From assembly GCA_018065225.1 (NCBI GenBank), contig JAGHTS010000198.1:1-7366 (forward strand): a stretch of 7,366 nucleotides of DNA, read 5' to 3'. How positions within the stretch are numbered: the first letter of the stretch is position 1; each line of letters opens with the position of its first letter. Below the pieces are notes generated by a model. The model ran no database searches and was not told the origin of the DNA. It saw only the letters and a program-made list of their open reading frames with translations. A program made the position numbers and the translations under genes. Of this stretch, positions 1-6,736 are shown piece after piece. This DNA is from Candidatus Phascolarctobacterium caballi. Lineage in GTDB: Bacteria; Bacillota; Negativicutes; Acidaminococcales; Acidaminococcaceae.

Positions 1-37
1 AAAATCACGTGATATTTGTTAAATATCACGTGATTTT
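1..37. repeat. Perfect 17-bp inverted repeat built from two ATCACGTGAT palindromes
   Basis: Positions 1-17 (AAAATCACGTGATATTT) are the exact reverse complement of 21-37, separated by GTT. Each arm is itself built around the perfect 10-bp palindrome ATCACGTGAT (4-13 and 25-34), whose centres are 21 bp apart, two helical turns. The nested symmetry fits a pair of dimeric-regulator operators on one DNA face. It could instead act as a weak, AU-rich terminator-like hairpin, since 35-38 and the complement of 1-4 are T runs, but only the CACGTG cores supply G-C pairs. The regulator is not recognised. The repeat starts at the window edge, so its full extent is unknown. Confidence 0.75.
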
Positions 38-63
38 TAGAACGCATTTTTGTGAAATTTGGC

Positions 64-100
64 AGTTTTGTATACAAAATCCTAAGTTTTGTATACAAAA
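64..100. promoter_or_regulatory. Tandem TTTTGTATACAAAA palindromes, likely GntR-type operator pair
   Basis: A perfect 14-bp palindrome TTTTGTATACAAAA occurs at 66-79 and again at 87-100, each preceded by AG, so a 16-bp unit is directly repeated with centres 21 bp apart. The core TTGTATACAA resembles operators known for FadR/FCD-subfamily GntR regulators, which read a TnGTnnnACnA type half-site pattern. That family assignment is from general knowledge and is an inference here. The pair lies beyond the operon terminator, so it more likely controls a gene to the left of the window than the purine genes. No convincing -35/-10 pair was found next to it on the minus strand. Confidence 0.65.
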
Positions 101-119
101 CCGTCTATAATTTATAAAC

Positions 120-160
120 AAAAAAGATGTTTCCCGTAAATTACAGGAAACATCTTTTTT
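120..160 (-). terminator. Rho-independent terminator of the purine operon
   Basis: Positions 121-134 pair perfectly with 146-159 (core AAGATGTTTCC / GGAAACATCTT), and the 11-nt loop can form three further pairs. Read on the minus strand the hairpin is followed by a run of six T (125-120). It lies 24 nt past the guaB stop, so it closes the operon. The other strand also has a T run (155-160), so the structure could work in both directions and stop rightward transcription from the left. Confidence 0.9.
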
Positions 161-183
161 AACAATAATTTTTCTCTCAAATA

Positions 184-1701
184 TTACTTCGGAAAATTTT
201 CACTATGGGCTACACTGTCACGCAACAACACATCATGCGCCCCACCTTCCACAATACTGGTTGCCGAAACCAAAGTCAATTTCGCTTTCTGCTGCAATTC
301 AGGAATAGTCAATGCCCCACAATTACACATAGTGCTACGCACCTTGCTTAAAGTAAGGTTAACGTTATCTTTCAAACTTCCTGCATAAGGCACATAAGAA
401 TCAACGCCTTCTTCAAAACTCAGCTTTTGAGCCCCACCCAAATCATAACGCTGCCAATTTCTTGCTCTGGCGCTTCCTTCACCCCAATACTCTTTCATAT
501 ATGAACCATTGATAACAACTTTATTGGTCGGGCTTTCGTCAAAACGGGCAAAATAACGTCCCAACATCAAGAAATCCGCACCCATTGCCAAAGCCAATGT
601 CATATGGTAATCATAAACAATTCCGCCGTCACTGCAAATAGGCACATAAATACCTGTTTCCTTAAAATATTCATCACGGGCTTTTGCCACATCAATCAAT
701 GCGGTTGCCTGTCCACGTCCAATTCCCTTTTGTTCCCTTGTGATACAAATTGAGCCGCCGCCAATACCAACTTTGACAAAATCTGCTCCTGCTTCTGCCA
801 AGAAACGGAAACCTTCACCATCTACAACATTGCCTGCACCAACTTTTACTTTGTCACCATACTTATCCCTTATCCATTTCAAAGTAATTGCCTGCCAAGC
901 GCTAAACCCTTCGCTGGAATCTATGCAAATTACGTCAGCACCTGCATTAATCAATGCCGGAACACGCTCTGCATAGTCACGGGTATTTATCCCCGCACCC
1001 ACCACATGACGCTTTTTTTCATCCAATAACTCCAAAGGATATTCCTTATGCGTTGCATAATCCTTGCGAAAAACAAAATACAAAAGTTTGCCATCATCGT
1101 CCAACACCGGCAAGGTGTTCAATTTTTTTTCAAACAACATATCATTGGCATCTTGCAAACTAATGTTCTTTTTGGCATAAATCAGTTTGCTGACAGGAGT
1201 CATAAACTCTTTTACTTTCAAGTCAGGTTTCATACGGCTGGGACGATAATCCCGACTAGTAACAAGTCCGACTAATTTTGTGTTTAATGTTCCATCTTCT
1301 GTAACTGCTGTTGTACTGTGTCCGGTACGCTCTTTTAATGCCAGCAAATCTGCCAAAGTCGCTTCGGGACTGATATTGGAATCAGAGGGTACAAATCCCG
1401 CTTTATGGGCTTTTACCCTTGCCACCATTGCCGCTTCTTCCTCAATAGTTTGTGAACCATAAATAAAAGAAATCCCGCCTTCACGGCTTAAAGCAACAGC
1501 AAGTTTTTCACCTGACACTGATTGCATAATTGCCGATACCAGCGGAATATTCATGGTAATCGCAGGTTGTTCACCTTTCTTGAACTTCACCAAAGGCGTA
1601 CGCAAACTGACATTAGTAGGAATACACTTATCGTCACTATAACCCGGCACCAACAAATATTCACTAAAAGTATGTGCAGGTTCGTCATAATAAAAAGCCA
1701 T
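184..1701 (-). CDS. guaB: IMP dehydrogenase, Tritrichomonas foetus-like type
   Basis: Oxidises IMP to XMP with NAD+, the committed step to guanine nucleotides. The 505-residue protein has the (beta/alpha)8 barrel split by a CBS-domain insert at about residues 103-220. Visible active-site parts are the NAD-contacting D261 (IDSSEGF), the K+ and catalytic loop GIGGGSICITR with nucleophile C319, IMP phosphate contacts SDGGI and GRYFARF, and the flap with catalytic R418-Y419 (RNWQRYDLGG). The loop reads GGGSICITREQKG instead of the usual bacterial GPGSICTTR, and from memory most of the C-terminal half matches the T. foetus protozoal enzyme, with the same numbering. K310 and E431, linked in T. foetus to weak mycophenolate binding, are present. 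The ATG has a GGAGGGG ribosome site at 1706-1712. It is the last gene, 35 nt after purD. Confidence 0.96.
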   Translation of the reverse strand: MAFYYDEPAHTFSEYLLVPGYSDDKCIPTNVSLRTPLVKFKKGEQPAITMNIPLVSAIMQSVSGEKLAVALSREGGISFIYGSQTIEEEAAMVARVKAHKAGFVPSDSNISPEATLADLLALKERTGHSTTAVTEDGTLNTKLVGLVTSRDYRPSRMKPDLKVKEFMTPVSKLIYAKKNISLQDANDMLFEKKLNTLPVLDDDGKLLYFVFRKDYATHKEYPLELLDEKKRHVVGAGINTRDYAERVPALINAGADVICIDSSEGFSAWQAITLKWIRDKYGDKVKVGAGNVVDGEGFRFLAEAGADFVKVGIGGGSICITREQKGIGRGQATALIDVAKARDEYFKETGIYVPICSDGGIVYDYHMTLALAMGADFLMLGRYFARFDESPTNKVVINGSYMKEYWGEGSARARNWQRYDLGGAQKLSFEEGVDSYVPYAGSLKDNVNLTLSKVRSTMCNCGALTIPELQQKAKLTLVSATSIVEGGAHDVLLRDSVAHSENFPK

Positions 1702-1715
1702 TTTTCCCCTCCGTA

Positions 1716-1731
1716 TAAAAATATATTTTTA
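1716..1731. repeat. 16-bp AT-only palindrome between purD and guaB
   Basis: TAAAAATATATTTTTA is a perfect 16-bp palindrome in the 35-nt purD-guaB gap, just before the guaB ribosome site. With no G-C pairs it is unlikely to terminate transcription. It may be simple AT-rich spacer, or a protein-binding or RNA-processing site. Confidence 0.4.
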
Positions 1732-1733
1732 CT

Positions 1734-1762
1734 ATTTTACCGCTTTAATGCCCGCCACGCAA
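1734..1762 (-). promoter_or_regulatory. Possible internal promoter for guaB
   Basis: On the minus strand a TTGCGT (1757-1762) lies 17 bp before TAAAAT (1734-1739), which overlaps the purD stop codon. The -10 matches the consensus at 5 of 6 positions but the -35 at only 3 of 6, so this is weak. If real it would let guaB be expressed apart from the upstream purine genes. Confidence 0.22.
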
Positions 1763-3014
1763 TATCTTTTCTAAAATATTTTCCAGCAAAATCAATCTTA
1801 TCAACTGTTTCATACGCCGCCTGTTGGGCAGCAGCAATGGTTTTGCGTACTGCTGTCACTCCCAAAACCCTGCCGCCATTTGTAACTACTATATCACCAA
1901 TATTTTTTGTTCCTGCATGAAAAACTACTGTATCCAAAATACTTTTTGCATCATTCAATCCAGTTATTTGTTTGCCATTATCATATTTTTCAGGATAACC
2001 GCCACTTGCCATAACCACACAAACTGCCGCCTCATCTTTCCATCTGACCATATCTGATTTTAAAGTCCCATTGGTACAAGCCAACATAATTTCCGCCAAA
2101 TCACTGTCAAGCAAAGGCAAAACCGCCTGTGTTTCGGGGTCACCAAAACGACAATTAAACTCCACAACTTTTACACTGTTCCCATTTATCATCAACCCTG
2201 CATACAAACAACCTTTATATGGCATCCTTTCTGCCTGCAATGCATTTACTACTGGCTTCAATATGGTTTCTGTGGCGATTCTTTTTAATGCATCGGTCAT
2301 GACCGGTGCAGGTGCATACGCACCCATACCGCCTGTGTTTGGTCCCTTATCTCCGTCATAAACTCTTTTATGGTCTTGTGCAGCAATCATCGGTACTACT
2401 GTCTTGCCATCTGTAAAAGCCAGCAAACTGGCTTCTTCACCCTCCATAAATTCTTCTACTACAACCCTTGCCCCTGCTGCACCAAATTTTTTGTCACCCA
2501 TCATCATATCAACTGCATCAAAGGCCTCCTCCATTGTCATGGCAACCACCACACCTTTGCCTGCGGCAAGGCCGTCCGCCTTAACAACAATGGGTACACC
2601 TTTCATACGGACAAACTCTTTTGCCTCTGCGGCTGTATTGCATACCTTAAAAAATGCCGTAGGAATATGATATTTTGCCATTAGTTGCTTGCTGAAAGAT
2701 TTACTGCCTTCCAGTTGTGCCGCCAATTTTTTAGGTCCAAAAACAGCCAAGCCACGTGCCTCAAACACATCTGCAATTCCCGCCACCAATGGTACCTCGG
2801 GTCCCACAACCGTTAATTCCACATTATTTTTTTCTGCAAAATCCGCCAAACAATTTAAATCAGCAGTATCCAATGCAACATTTTCACATTTGGGAACAGT
2901 TGCCATACCCGGATTACCGGGGACGCAGTAAATATGTTCAACTTTTTCACTTTGACTTAATTTCCATGCCAAAGCATGTTCCCTGCCACCACTGCCAATA
3001 AGTAATATTTTCAT
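1737..3014 (-). CDS. purD: Phosphoribosylamine--glycine ligase (GAR synthetase)
   Basis: Joins phosphoribosylamine and glycine using ATP to form GAR, the second step of de novo purine synthesis. The 425-residue length is normal for the family. It begins with the N-domain glycine loop LLIGSGGREHALAWKL (4-19), has the GPEVPL motif (71-76), the ATP-grasp segments VVKADGLAAGKGV (143-155) and EEFMEGEEASLLAF (187-200), the family signature QDHKRVYDGDKGPNTGGMGA (213-232), and the metal-binding EFNCRFGDPETQ (285-296). The C-terminal domain with MASGGYPEKY is complete. The ATG follows an AAAGGG site 6 nt upstream, weaker than the sites of its neighbours. It starts 22 nt after the cyclohydrolase gene and ends 35 nt before guaB. 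Confidence 0.97.
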   Translation of the reverse strand: MKILLIGSGGREHALAWKLSQSEKVEHIYCVPGNPGMATVPKCENVALDTADLNCLADFAEKNNVELTVVGPEVPLVAGIADVFEARGLAVFGPKKLAAQLEGSKSFSKQLMAKYHIPTAFFKVCNTAAEAKEFVRMKGVPIVVKADGLAAGKGVVVAMTMEEAFDAVDMMMGDKKFGAAGARVVVEEFMEGEEASLLAFTDGKTVVPMIAAQDHKRVYDGDKGPNTGGMGAYAPAPVMTDALKRIATETILKPVVNALQAERMPYKGCLYAGLMINGNSVKVVEFNCRFGDPETQAVLPLLDSDLAEIMLACTNGTLKSDMVRWKDEAAVCVVMASGGYPEKYDNGKQITGLNDAKSILDTVVFHAGTKNIGDIVVTNGGRVLGVTAVRKTIAAAQQAAYETVDKIDFAGKYFRKDIAWRALKR

Positions 3015-3036
3015 GAACTGCCCTTTCGCTTTCTTG

Positions 3037-3627
3037 TTATTTCAAAGTATCTGCCAAATATTTGGCAATCATGCCGTCATATTCATGGGTATGGGTAAAT
3101 GCTTCCAATGCCAATTCCTTACGGGTACGCAAATCCACATCACCTTTTTCCTGCAACATCTTCATCAACCCTGCATAACGGCTGGGGTAAGTCACAATCA
3201 CCACATCTTTAAAATTTTTGGCAGAAGCCCGTACCATAGCAGGCCCGCCAATATCTATATTTTCAATACATTCTGCTTCTGTCACATTTGGTTTGGCAAC
3301 CGTTTCCTTAAACGGATACAAATTTACTACCACCAAATCAATCGGGGTAATGCCATGTTTTTGCAAAGCAGCCATGTGTTCTGGATTATCCCTTACCGCC
3401 AAAATTGCCCCATGAATTTTAGGGTTTAGAGTTTTTACCCTGCCATCCATAATTTCAGGAAATCCTGTTACATCACTGACATAGGTCACAGGAATACCCG
3501 CATCCTTAATTGCTTTCATCGTTCCACCGGTAGAAATAATCTCTACACCATTTTCATGCAAAAACTTTGCCAGTTCCACCACACCTGTCTTATCCGAAAC
3601 CGAAATCAACGCTCTCTTAATTTTCAT
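3037..3627 (-). CDS. purH: Stand-alone IMP cyclohydrolase (N-terminal PurH domain only)
   Basis: Closes FAICAR to IMP, the last step of the pathway. The 196 residues match only the MGS-like N-terminal domain of bifunctional PurH, which is normally about 510 residues. SVSDKTG (9-15), STGGT (32-36), GRVKTLNPKIHG (62-73), VNLYPF (101-106) and the NIDIGGPAMVRASAKN segment (123-138) are present. K65, Y104, D125 and K137 correspond to the known human ATIC cyclohydrolase residues K66, Y104, D125 and K137. The frame ends cleanly after HEYDGMIAKYLADTLK, and the next gene starts 22 nt on, leaving no remnant of the AICAR transformylase domain. This looks like a naturally split purH, not a frameshift, so the transformylase should be encoded elsewhere. 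An AAGGAGG site (3635-3641) 7 nt before the ATG fixes the start. Confidence 0.93.
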   Translation of the reverse strand: MKIKRALISVSDKTGVVELAKFLHENGVEIISTGGTMKAIKDAGIPVTYVSDVTGFPEIMDGRVKTLNPKIHGAILAVRDNPEHMAALQKHGITPIDLVVVNLYPFKETVAKPNVTEAECIENIDIGGPAMVRASAKNFKDVVIVTYPSRYAGLMKMLQEKGDVDLRTRKELALEAFTHTHEYDGMIAKYLADTLK

Positions 3628-3651
3628 GTTCCTGCCTCCTTCTAAAAATTA

Positions 3652-4254
3652 TTACAATTTGATTTTAACTTTTCTGCCCACAATTTCCAATCTGTCCTCC
3701 GCCCACAGCTTCAACGCCTCAGGCAAAGCCAAATGTTCCTGCTCCAAAATCCTTGCTGCCAAAATATCTTCGTCATCCTCAAAATAGGCAGGCACAACCT
3801 TTTGCAAAATAATAGGGCCCGTATCCGTTCCCGCATCTACAAAATGCACCGTACACCCTGCCACTTTCACCCCATAATCATTTGCCTGACGTTGGGCATG
3901 CAGACCAACAAAACTTGGCAACAATGCAGGATGAATATTAATAATTTTATGATACCATTTGTTAATAAACTTTTCGCTTAAAATCCGCATAAACCCTGCC
4001 AACACCACACCATCAACCTGCCCTAACGCTTCATTAAGCTTATCTTCAAAACTTTCCCTGTCAGCAAACTCCTTGCGGTTAACAACAACTGTCTTTATCC
4101 CTGCCTGCCGTGCCCTTTCCAAAGCATAAACATCAGGTATATCACTAATCACAACCTCTATTTGCAAAGGCAAAGTCCCATCATCAATTTTATCAATAAT
4201 TGCCTGCAAATTACTGCCTCTGCCACTAACTAAAATCCCTACCTTTTTACTCAC
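3652..4254 (-). CDS. purN: Phosphoribosylglycinamide formyltransferase (GART, folate-dependent)
   Basis: Transfers a formyl group from 10-formyl-THF to GAR, giving FGAR. About 200 residues, normal for PurN. Numbered from the GTG start, the phosphate loop SGRGSNLQAI is at 10-19, AGFMRIL at 86-92, the catalytic NIHPALLPSF begins at N106 with H108, and VHFVDAGTDTGP carries H137 and D144, the positions known as catalytic in the E. coli enzyme. After LLPSF the residue is V116 where many homologues have proline. No ATG is available. GTG at 4254 has AAAGGCGG 8 nt upstream and is preferred, while TTG at 4257 would add one residue. The gene overlaps the end of purM by 8 bp, suggesting translational coupling. 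Confidence 0.95.
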   Translation of the reverse strand: MSKKVGILVSGRGSNLQAIIDKIDDGTLPLQIEVVISDIPDVYALERARQAGIKTVVVNRKEFADRESFEDKLNEALGQVDGVVLAGFMRILSEKFINKWYHKIINIHPALLPSFVGLHAQRQANDYGVKVAGCTVHFVDAGTDTGPIILQKVVPAYFEDDEDILAARILEQEHLALPEALKLWAEDRLEIVGRKVKIKL

Positions 4255-5308
4255 CAAAAACTCCGCCTTTCAACATCGTTTTTTGACTGCCTGCCACAAT
4301 TTTACCAATATTAAAGAACTTTTCATTTTTTACCCGCAAATATGCCTTTACCAAATCCGCTTCCTTGGCATCAACTACCAAAATCATACCTACACCCATA
4401 TTAAATGTACGGTACATTTCTGCCCAAGGAACATTACCCCATTCCTGCAATTTTTTGAATACCACCGGCATTTCCCATGCATTTGTATCAACCAAAGCGT
4501 CACAATCTTTGGGCAGCACTCTGGGAATATTGTCATAAAAACCGCCGCCTGTAATGTGTACCATACCATGAATATCAAATTTTTTTAACAAGGGCAAAAC
4601 GGTTTTTGGATACAAACGGGTGGGTGTTAGCAATGCTTCACCCAACGTACTGCCGAACTCACTAACAAAATTATTCAAATTATATTGCATTTTGTCAAAA
4701 ACAATTTTCCGTACCAAAGAAAAACCGTTACTGTGCACACCGCTGGACGGCAAACCAATCAGCACATCCCCCTGCTTAACTTTCTCCCCGGTAATCAATT
4801 TTTCTTTGTCCACAACACCTACGCAAAACCCTGCAATATCATATTCATTTTTGGCATAAAAGCCGCTCATTTCCGCAGTTTCCCCACCAATCAAGGCACA
4901 GCCGCTTTCCTTGCAGGCAGCTGCCACCCCCTTAACAATATCCGCAACCTTTTGCGAATCTACTTTATCTACCGCAATATAATCAAGGAAAAACAATGGC
5001 TCCGCACCCTGTACCAAAATATCATTCACACACATCGCCACCACATCCTGACCAATGGTATCGTGCTTGTCCATCATAAAAGCCAATTTTAATTTTGTCC
5101 CCACACCATCCGTACCCGAAACCAAAATCGGCTCTTTGTATTTTTTCACATTCAAAGCAAACAAACCGCCAAAACCGCCCAAATCACCAAGCACCTCGCT
5201 ACGGTAAGTTGAACGGACACTGTCCTTCATCAACTCCACCGCCTTATTGCCGGCATCAATATCCACACCAGCATCTGCGTAAGTCAAAACTTCTTTTTCA
5301 TCACTCAT
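4247..5308 (-). CDS. purM: Phosphoribosylformylglycinamidine cyclo-ligase (AIR synthetase)
   Basis: ATP-dependent closure of FGAM to AIR, the fifth step of the pathway. The 353 residues fit the PurM/PurL superfamily. Key motifs are GTDGVGTKLKLA (from residue 65), the NDILVQGAEPLFFLDY segment (from 95), LIGGETAEM (about 139-147), GLPSSGVHSNGFSLVR (from 185), HITGGGFYDNIPR (from 251) and FNMGVGM (302-308). The reading frame stays open to a TTG at 5326, but the ATG at 5308 is chosen because GGAGG lies 7 nt before it and the protein then begins MSDEKEVLTYADAGVDI, typical for the family. The start lies 2 nt after the purF stop, and its ribosome site sits inside the last purF codons. The 3' end overlaps purN by 8 bp. 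Confidence 0.96.
   Translation of the reverse strand: MSDEKEVLTYADAGVDIDAGNKAVELMKDSVRSTYRSEVLGDLGGFGGLFALNVKKYKEPILVSGTDGVGTKLKLAFMMDKHDTIGQDVVAMCVNDILVQGAEPLFFLDYIAVDKVDSQKVADIVKGVAAACKESGCALIGGETAEMSGFYAKNEYDIAGFCVGVVDKEKLITGEKVKQGDVLIGLPSSGVHSNGFSLVRKIVFDKMQYNLNNFVSEFGSTLGEALLTPTRLYPKTVLPLLKKFDIHGMVHITGGGFYDNIPRVLPKDCDALVDTNAWEMPVVFKKLQEWGNVPWAEMYRTFNMGVGMILVVDAKEADLVKAYLRVKNEKFFNIGKIVAGSQKTMLKGGVFGE
4259..4266 (-). promoter_or_regulatory. purN ribosome binding site inside the purM 3' end
   Basis: AAAGGCGG-like sequence of the minus strand, just before the non-ATG start, differs from AAAGGAGG at one base. It favours GTG at 4254 over TTG at 4257 as start and lies within purM coding sequence, consistent with coupled translation. 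The edges of this site are approximate by a base or two. Confidence 0.5.
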
Positions 5309-5310
5309 AA

Positions 5311-6723
5311 TCAATCCTCCAACCAAACTGGTACCGGATCTTTGGCAGCCACTTTGTCACTGCCATCCGGATATTGGGAATTAAAGCAGGCGCAACACAA
5401 ATCATTTGGCACTACAGCAGTACACGCCTCTTTCATCCCCTCTAACGAAATATAATTCAATGTATCAGCACCAATTTCTTTACAAATTTCATCCTTACTG
5501 CAACGGGTGGAAATCAATGTCGCCTTATCACGGGTATCAACCCCATAATAGCAACAGTCCACCACAGGCGGGGAAGTAATCACCATATGCACTTCCTTTG
5601 CCCCCGCACCCTTCAATAATTTTATCAGTTTGGCGCTGGTCGTACCCCGTACAATAGAATCATCCACCACTACCAATGATTTTCCTTTCACCACACAACG
5701 CACAGGATTCAATTTAAGCCGAACAGAATTTAACCGTTGCACCTGTGTCGGCTGAATAAAAGTCCGCCCCACATAACGGTTTTTAGTCAAACCTTCCATA
5801 AACGGCAACCCGCTTTCCATAGCAAAACCCTGTGCCGCAGGCGTACCCGAATCAGGCACCGAAATCACCACATCCGCCTTAAACTTTCCTTTTGTTTCCT
5901 TGGCAAGTTGCCTGCCCAAATTAACCCTTGCCGCATACACATCCTGCTTATCAATCCGTGAATCATTACGGGCAATATACACGTATTCAAACACACAATG
6001 GGCACAATTGTCGGGCATCTGCGAACACCACATTTTGGAAACCGGCTCCTTTTCCCCATTGTCAATCACCAACATTTCACCCGGCTTAATATCCCGCACA
6101 AGTTCCGCACCCACCAAATCAAAAGAACAACTTTCGCTGGCAACACACCAGCCACCCTCCATCTTTCCCAAACATAAAGGTCTGAACCCGTAACGGTCAC
6201 GGACAGCAATTAGTTTTTTATCAGTCATCAACACCAAAGCAAACGCACCCTTCAACTGCATCAACGCATCCGCCACCCGTTCTTCAAATGTCGGTTTTTT
6301 ACTGCACGCAATCAACTGCAAAACAACTTCACTGTCCACCGTAGTATTAAAAATAACGCCCCGTTTCTGCAAATCATGCCGCAACGCGCCGGCGTTATTT
6401 ATCGTACCGTTACAAGCCAAAGCCAAATCCCCGTCATCATAAAACACACGCAATGGCTGAATATTAATTTCCTGATCCAAACCCGCATTACTGTACAGCA
6501 CATGCCCCAAAGCCAAATGCCCCTGCAAGTCGTCAAACCCCTTGCCAAAAACTTTCAGCACCAATCCTTTGCCCTTTTTGCTCCGCATCTTTTTTCCGTC
6601 CGCCGTACAAATACCTGCGGACTGCTGACCCCGATGCTGCAAACTGAACAACCCCCAATAAGTATATTGGGCAACATCCACCTGCGGATTAAATATTCCA
6701 AAAACACCACATTCGTCTTTCAT
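5311..6723 (-). CDS. purF: Amidophosphoribosyltransferase (glutamine PRPP amidotransferase, Fe-S type)
   Basis: Catalyses the first committed step: PRPP plus glutamine gives phosphoribosylamine. The 470-residue protein has an N-terminal Ntn glutaminase domain, with nucleophile C5 in CGVFGIF after a four-residue leader MKDE, HRGQQSAGI (30-38) and CNGTINN (104-110). The C-terminal phosphoribosyltransferase domain carries NRYVGRTFIQP (315-325) and the PRPP loop VVVDDSIVRGTTS (351-363). C243, C391, C443 and C446 line up with the four [4Fe-4S] ligands of the B. subtilis type enzyme, including the CxxC before FNSQYP. The leader should be removed to expose C5, as in B. subtilis where it is 11 residues. 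No alternative start exists just upstream. An AGGAAGGA site precedes the ATG. It starts 13 nt after purE and stops 2 nt before purM. Confidence 0.97.
   Translation of the reverse strand: MKDECGVFGIFNPQVDVAQYTYWGLFSLQHRGQQSAGICTADGKKMRSKKGKGLVLKVFGKGFDDLQGHLALGHVLYSNAGLDQEINIQPLRVFYDDGDLALACNGTINNAGALRHDLQKRGVIFNTTVDSEVVLQLIACSKKPTFEERVADALMQLKGAFALVLMTDKKLIAVRDRYGFRPLCLGKMEGGWCVASESCSFDLVGAELVRDIKPGEMLVIDNGEKEPVSKMWCSQMPDNCAHCVFEYVYIARNDSRIDKQDVYAARVNLGRQLAKETKGKFKADVVISVPDSGTPAAQGFAMESGLPFMEGLTKNRYVGRTFIQPTQVQRLNSVRLKLNPVRCVVKGKSLVVVDDSIVRGTTSAKLIKLLKGAGAKEVHMVITSPPVVDCCYYGVDTRDKATLISTRCSKDEICKEIGADTLNYISLEGMKEACTAVVPNDLCCACFNSQYPDGSDKVAAKDPVPVWLED
5316..5320 (-). promoter_or_regulatory. purM ribosome binding site inside the purF 3' end
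   Basis: GGAGG on the minus strand, 7 nt before ATG 5308. It decides the purM start in favour of this ATG over the upstream in-frame TTG at 5326, which lies upstream of this site. Because it sits in the last purF codons, translation of the two genes is probably coupled. Confidence 0.8.
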
Positions 6724-6736
6724 AAACCGTTCCTTC

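Noticed and set aside
106..111. Perfect TATAAT on the plus strand as a promoter -10
   Set aside because: No acceptable -35 at 16-18 bp, and a transcript would run straight into the terminator hairpin at 120-160 and then antisense to guaB.
1522..1920. Plus-strand open frame of 132 codons, and the other plus-strand open frames such as 3013-3429 and 6376-6858
   Set aside because: They lie opposite strongly supported purine genes, show no recognisable domain and span gene boundaries; they are antisense shadows.
3015..3036. Frameshifted remnant of the PurH transformylase domain
   Set aside because: The gap is only 22 nt and contains just the purD ribosome site; there is no space for a decayed domain.
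5309..5326. Longer purM starting with TTG at 5326
   Set aside because: It lies upstream of the GGAGG that serves ATG 5308, adds six non-conserved residues, and overlaps purF.
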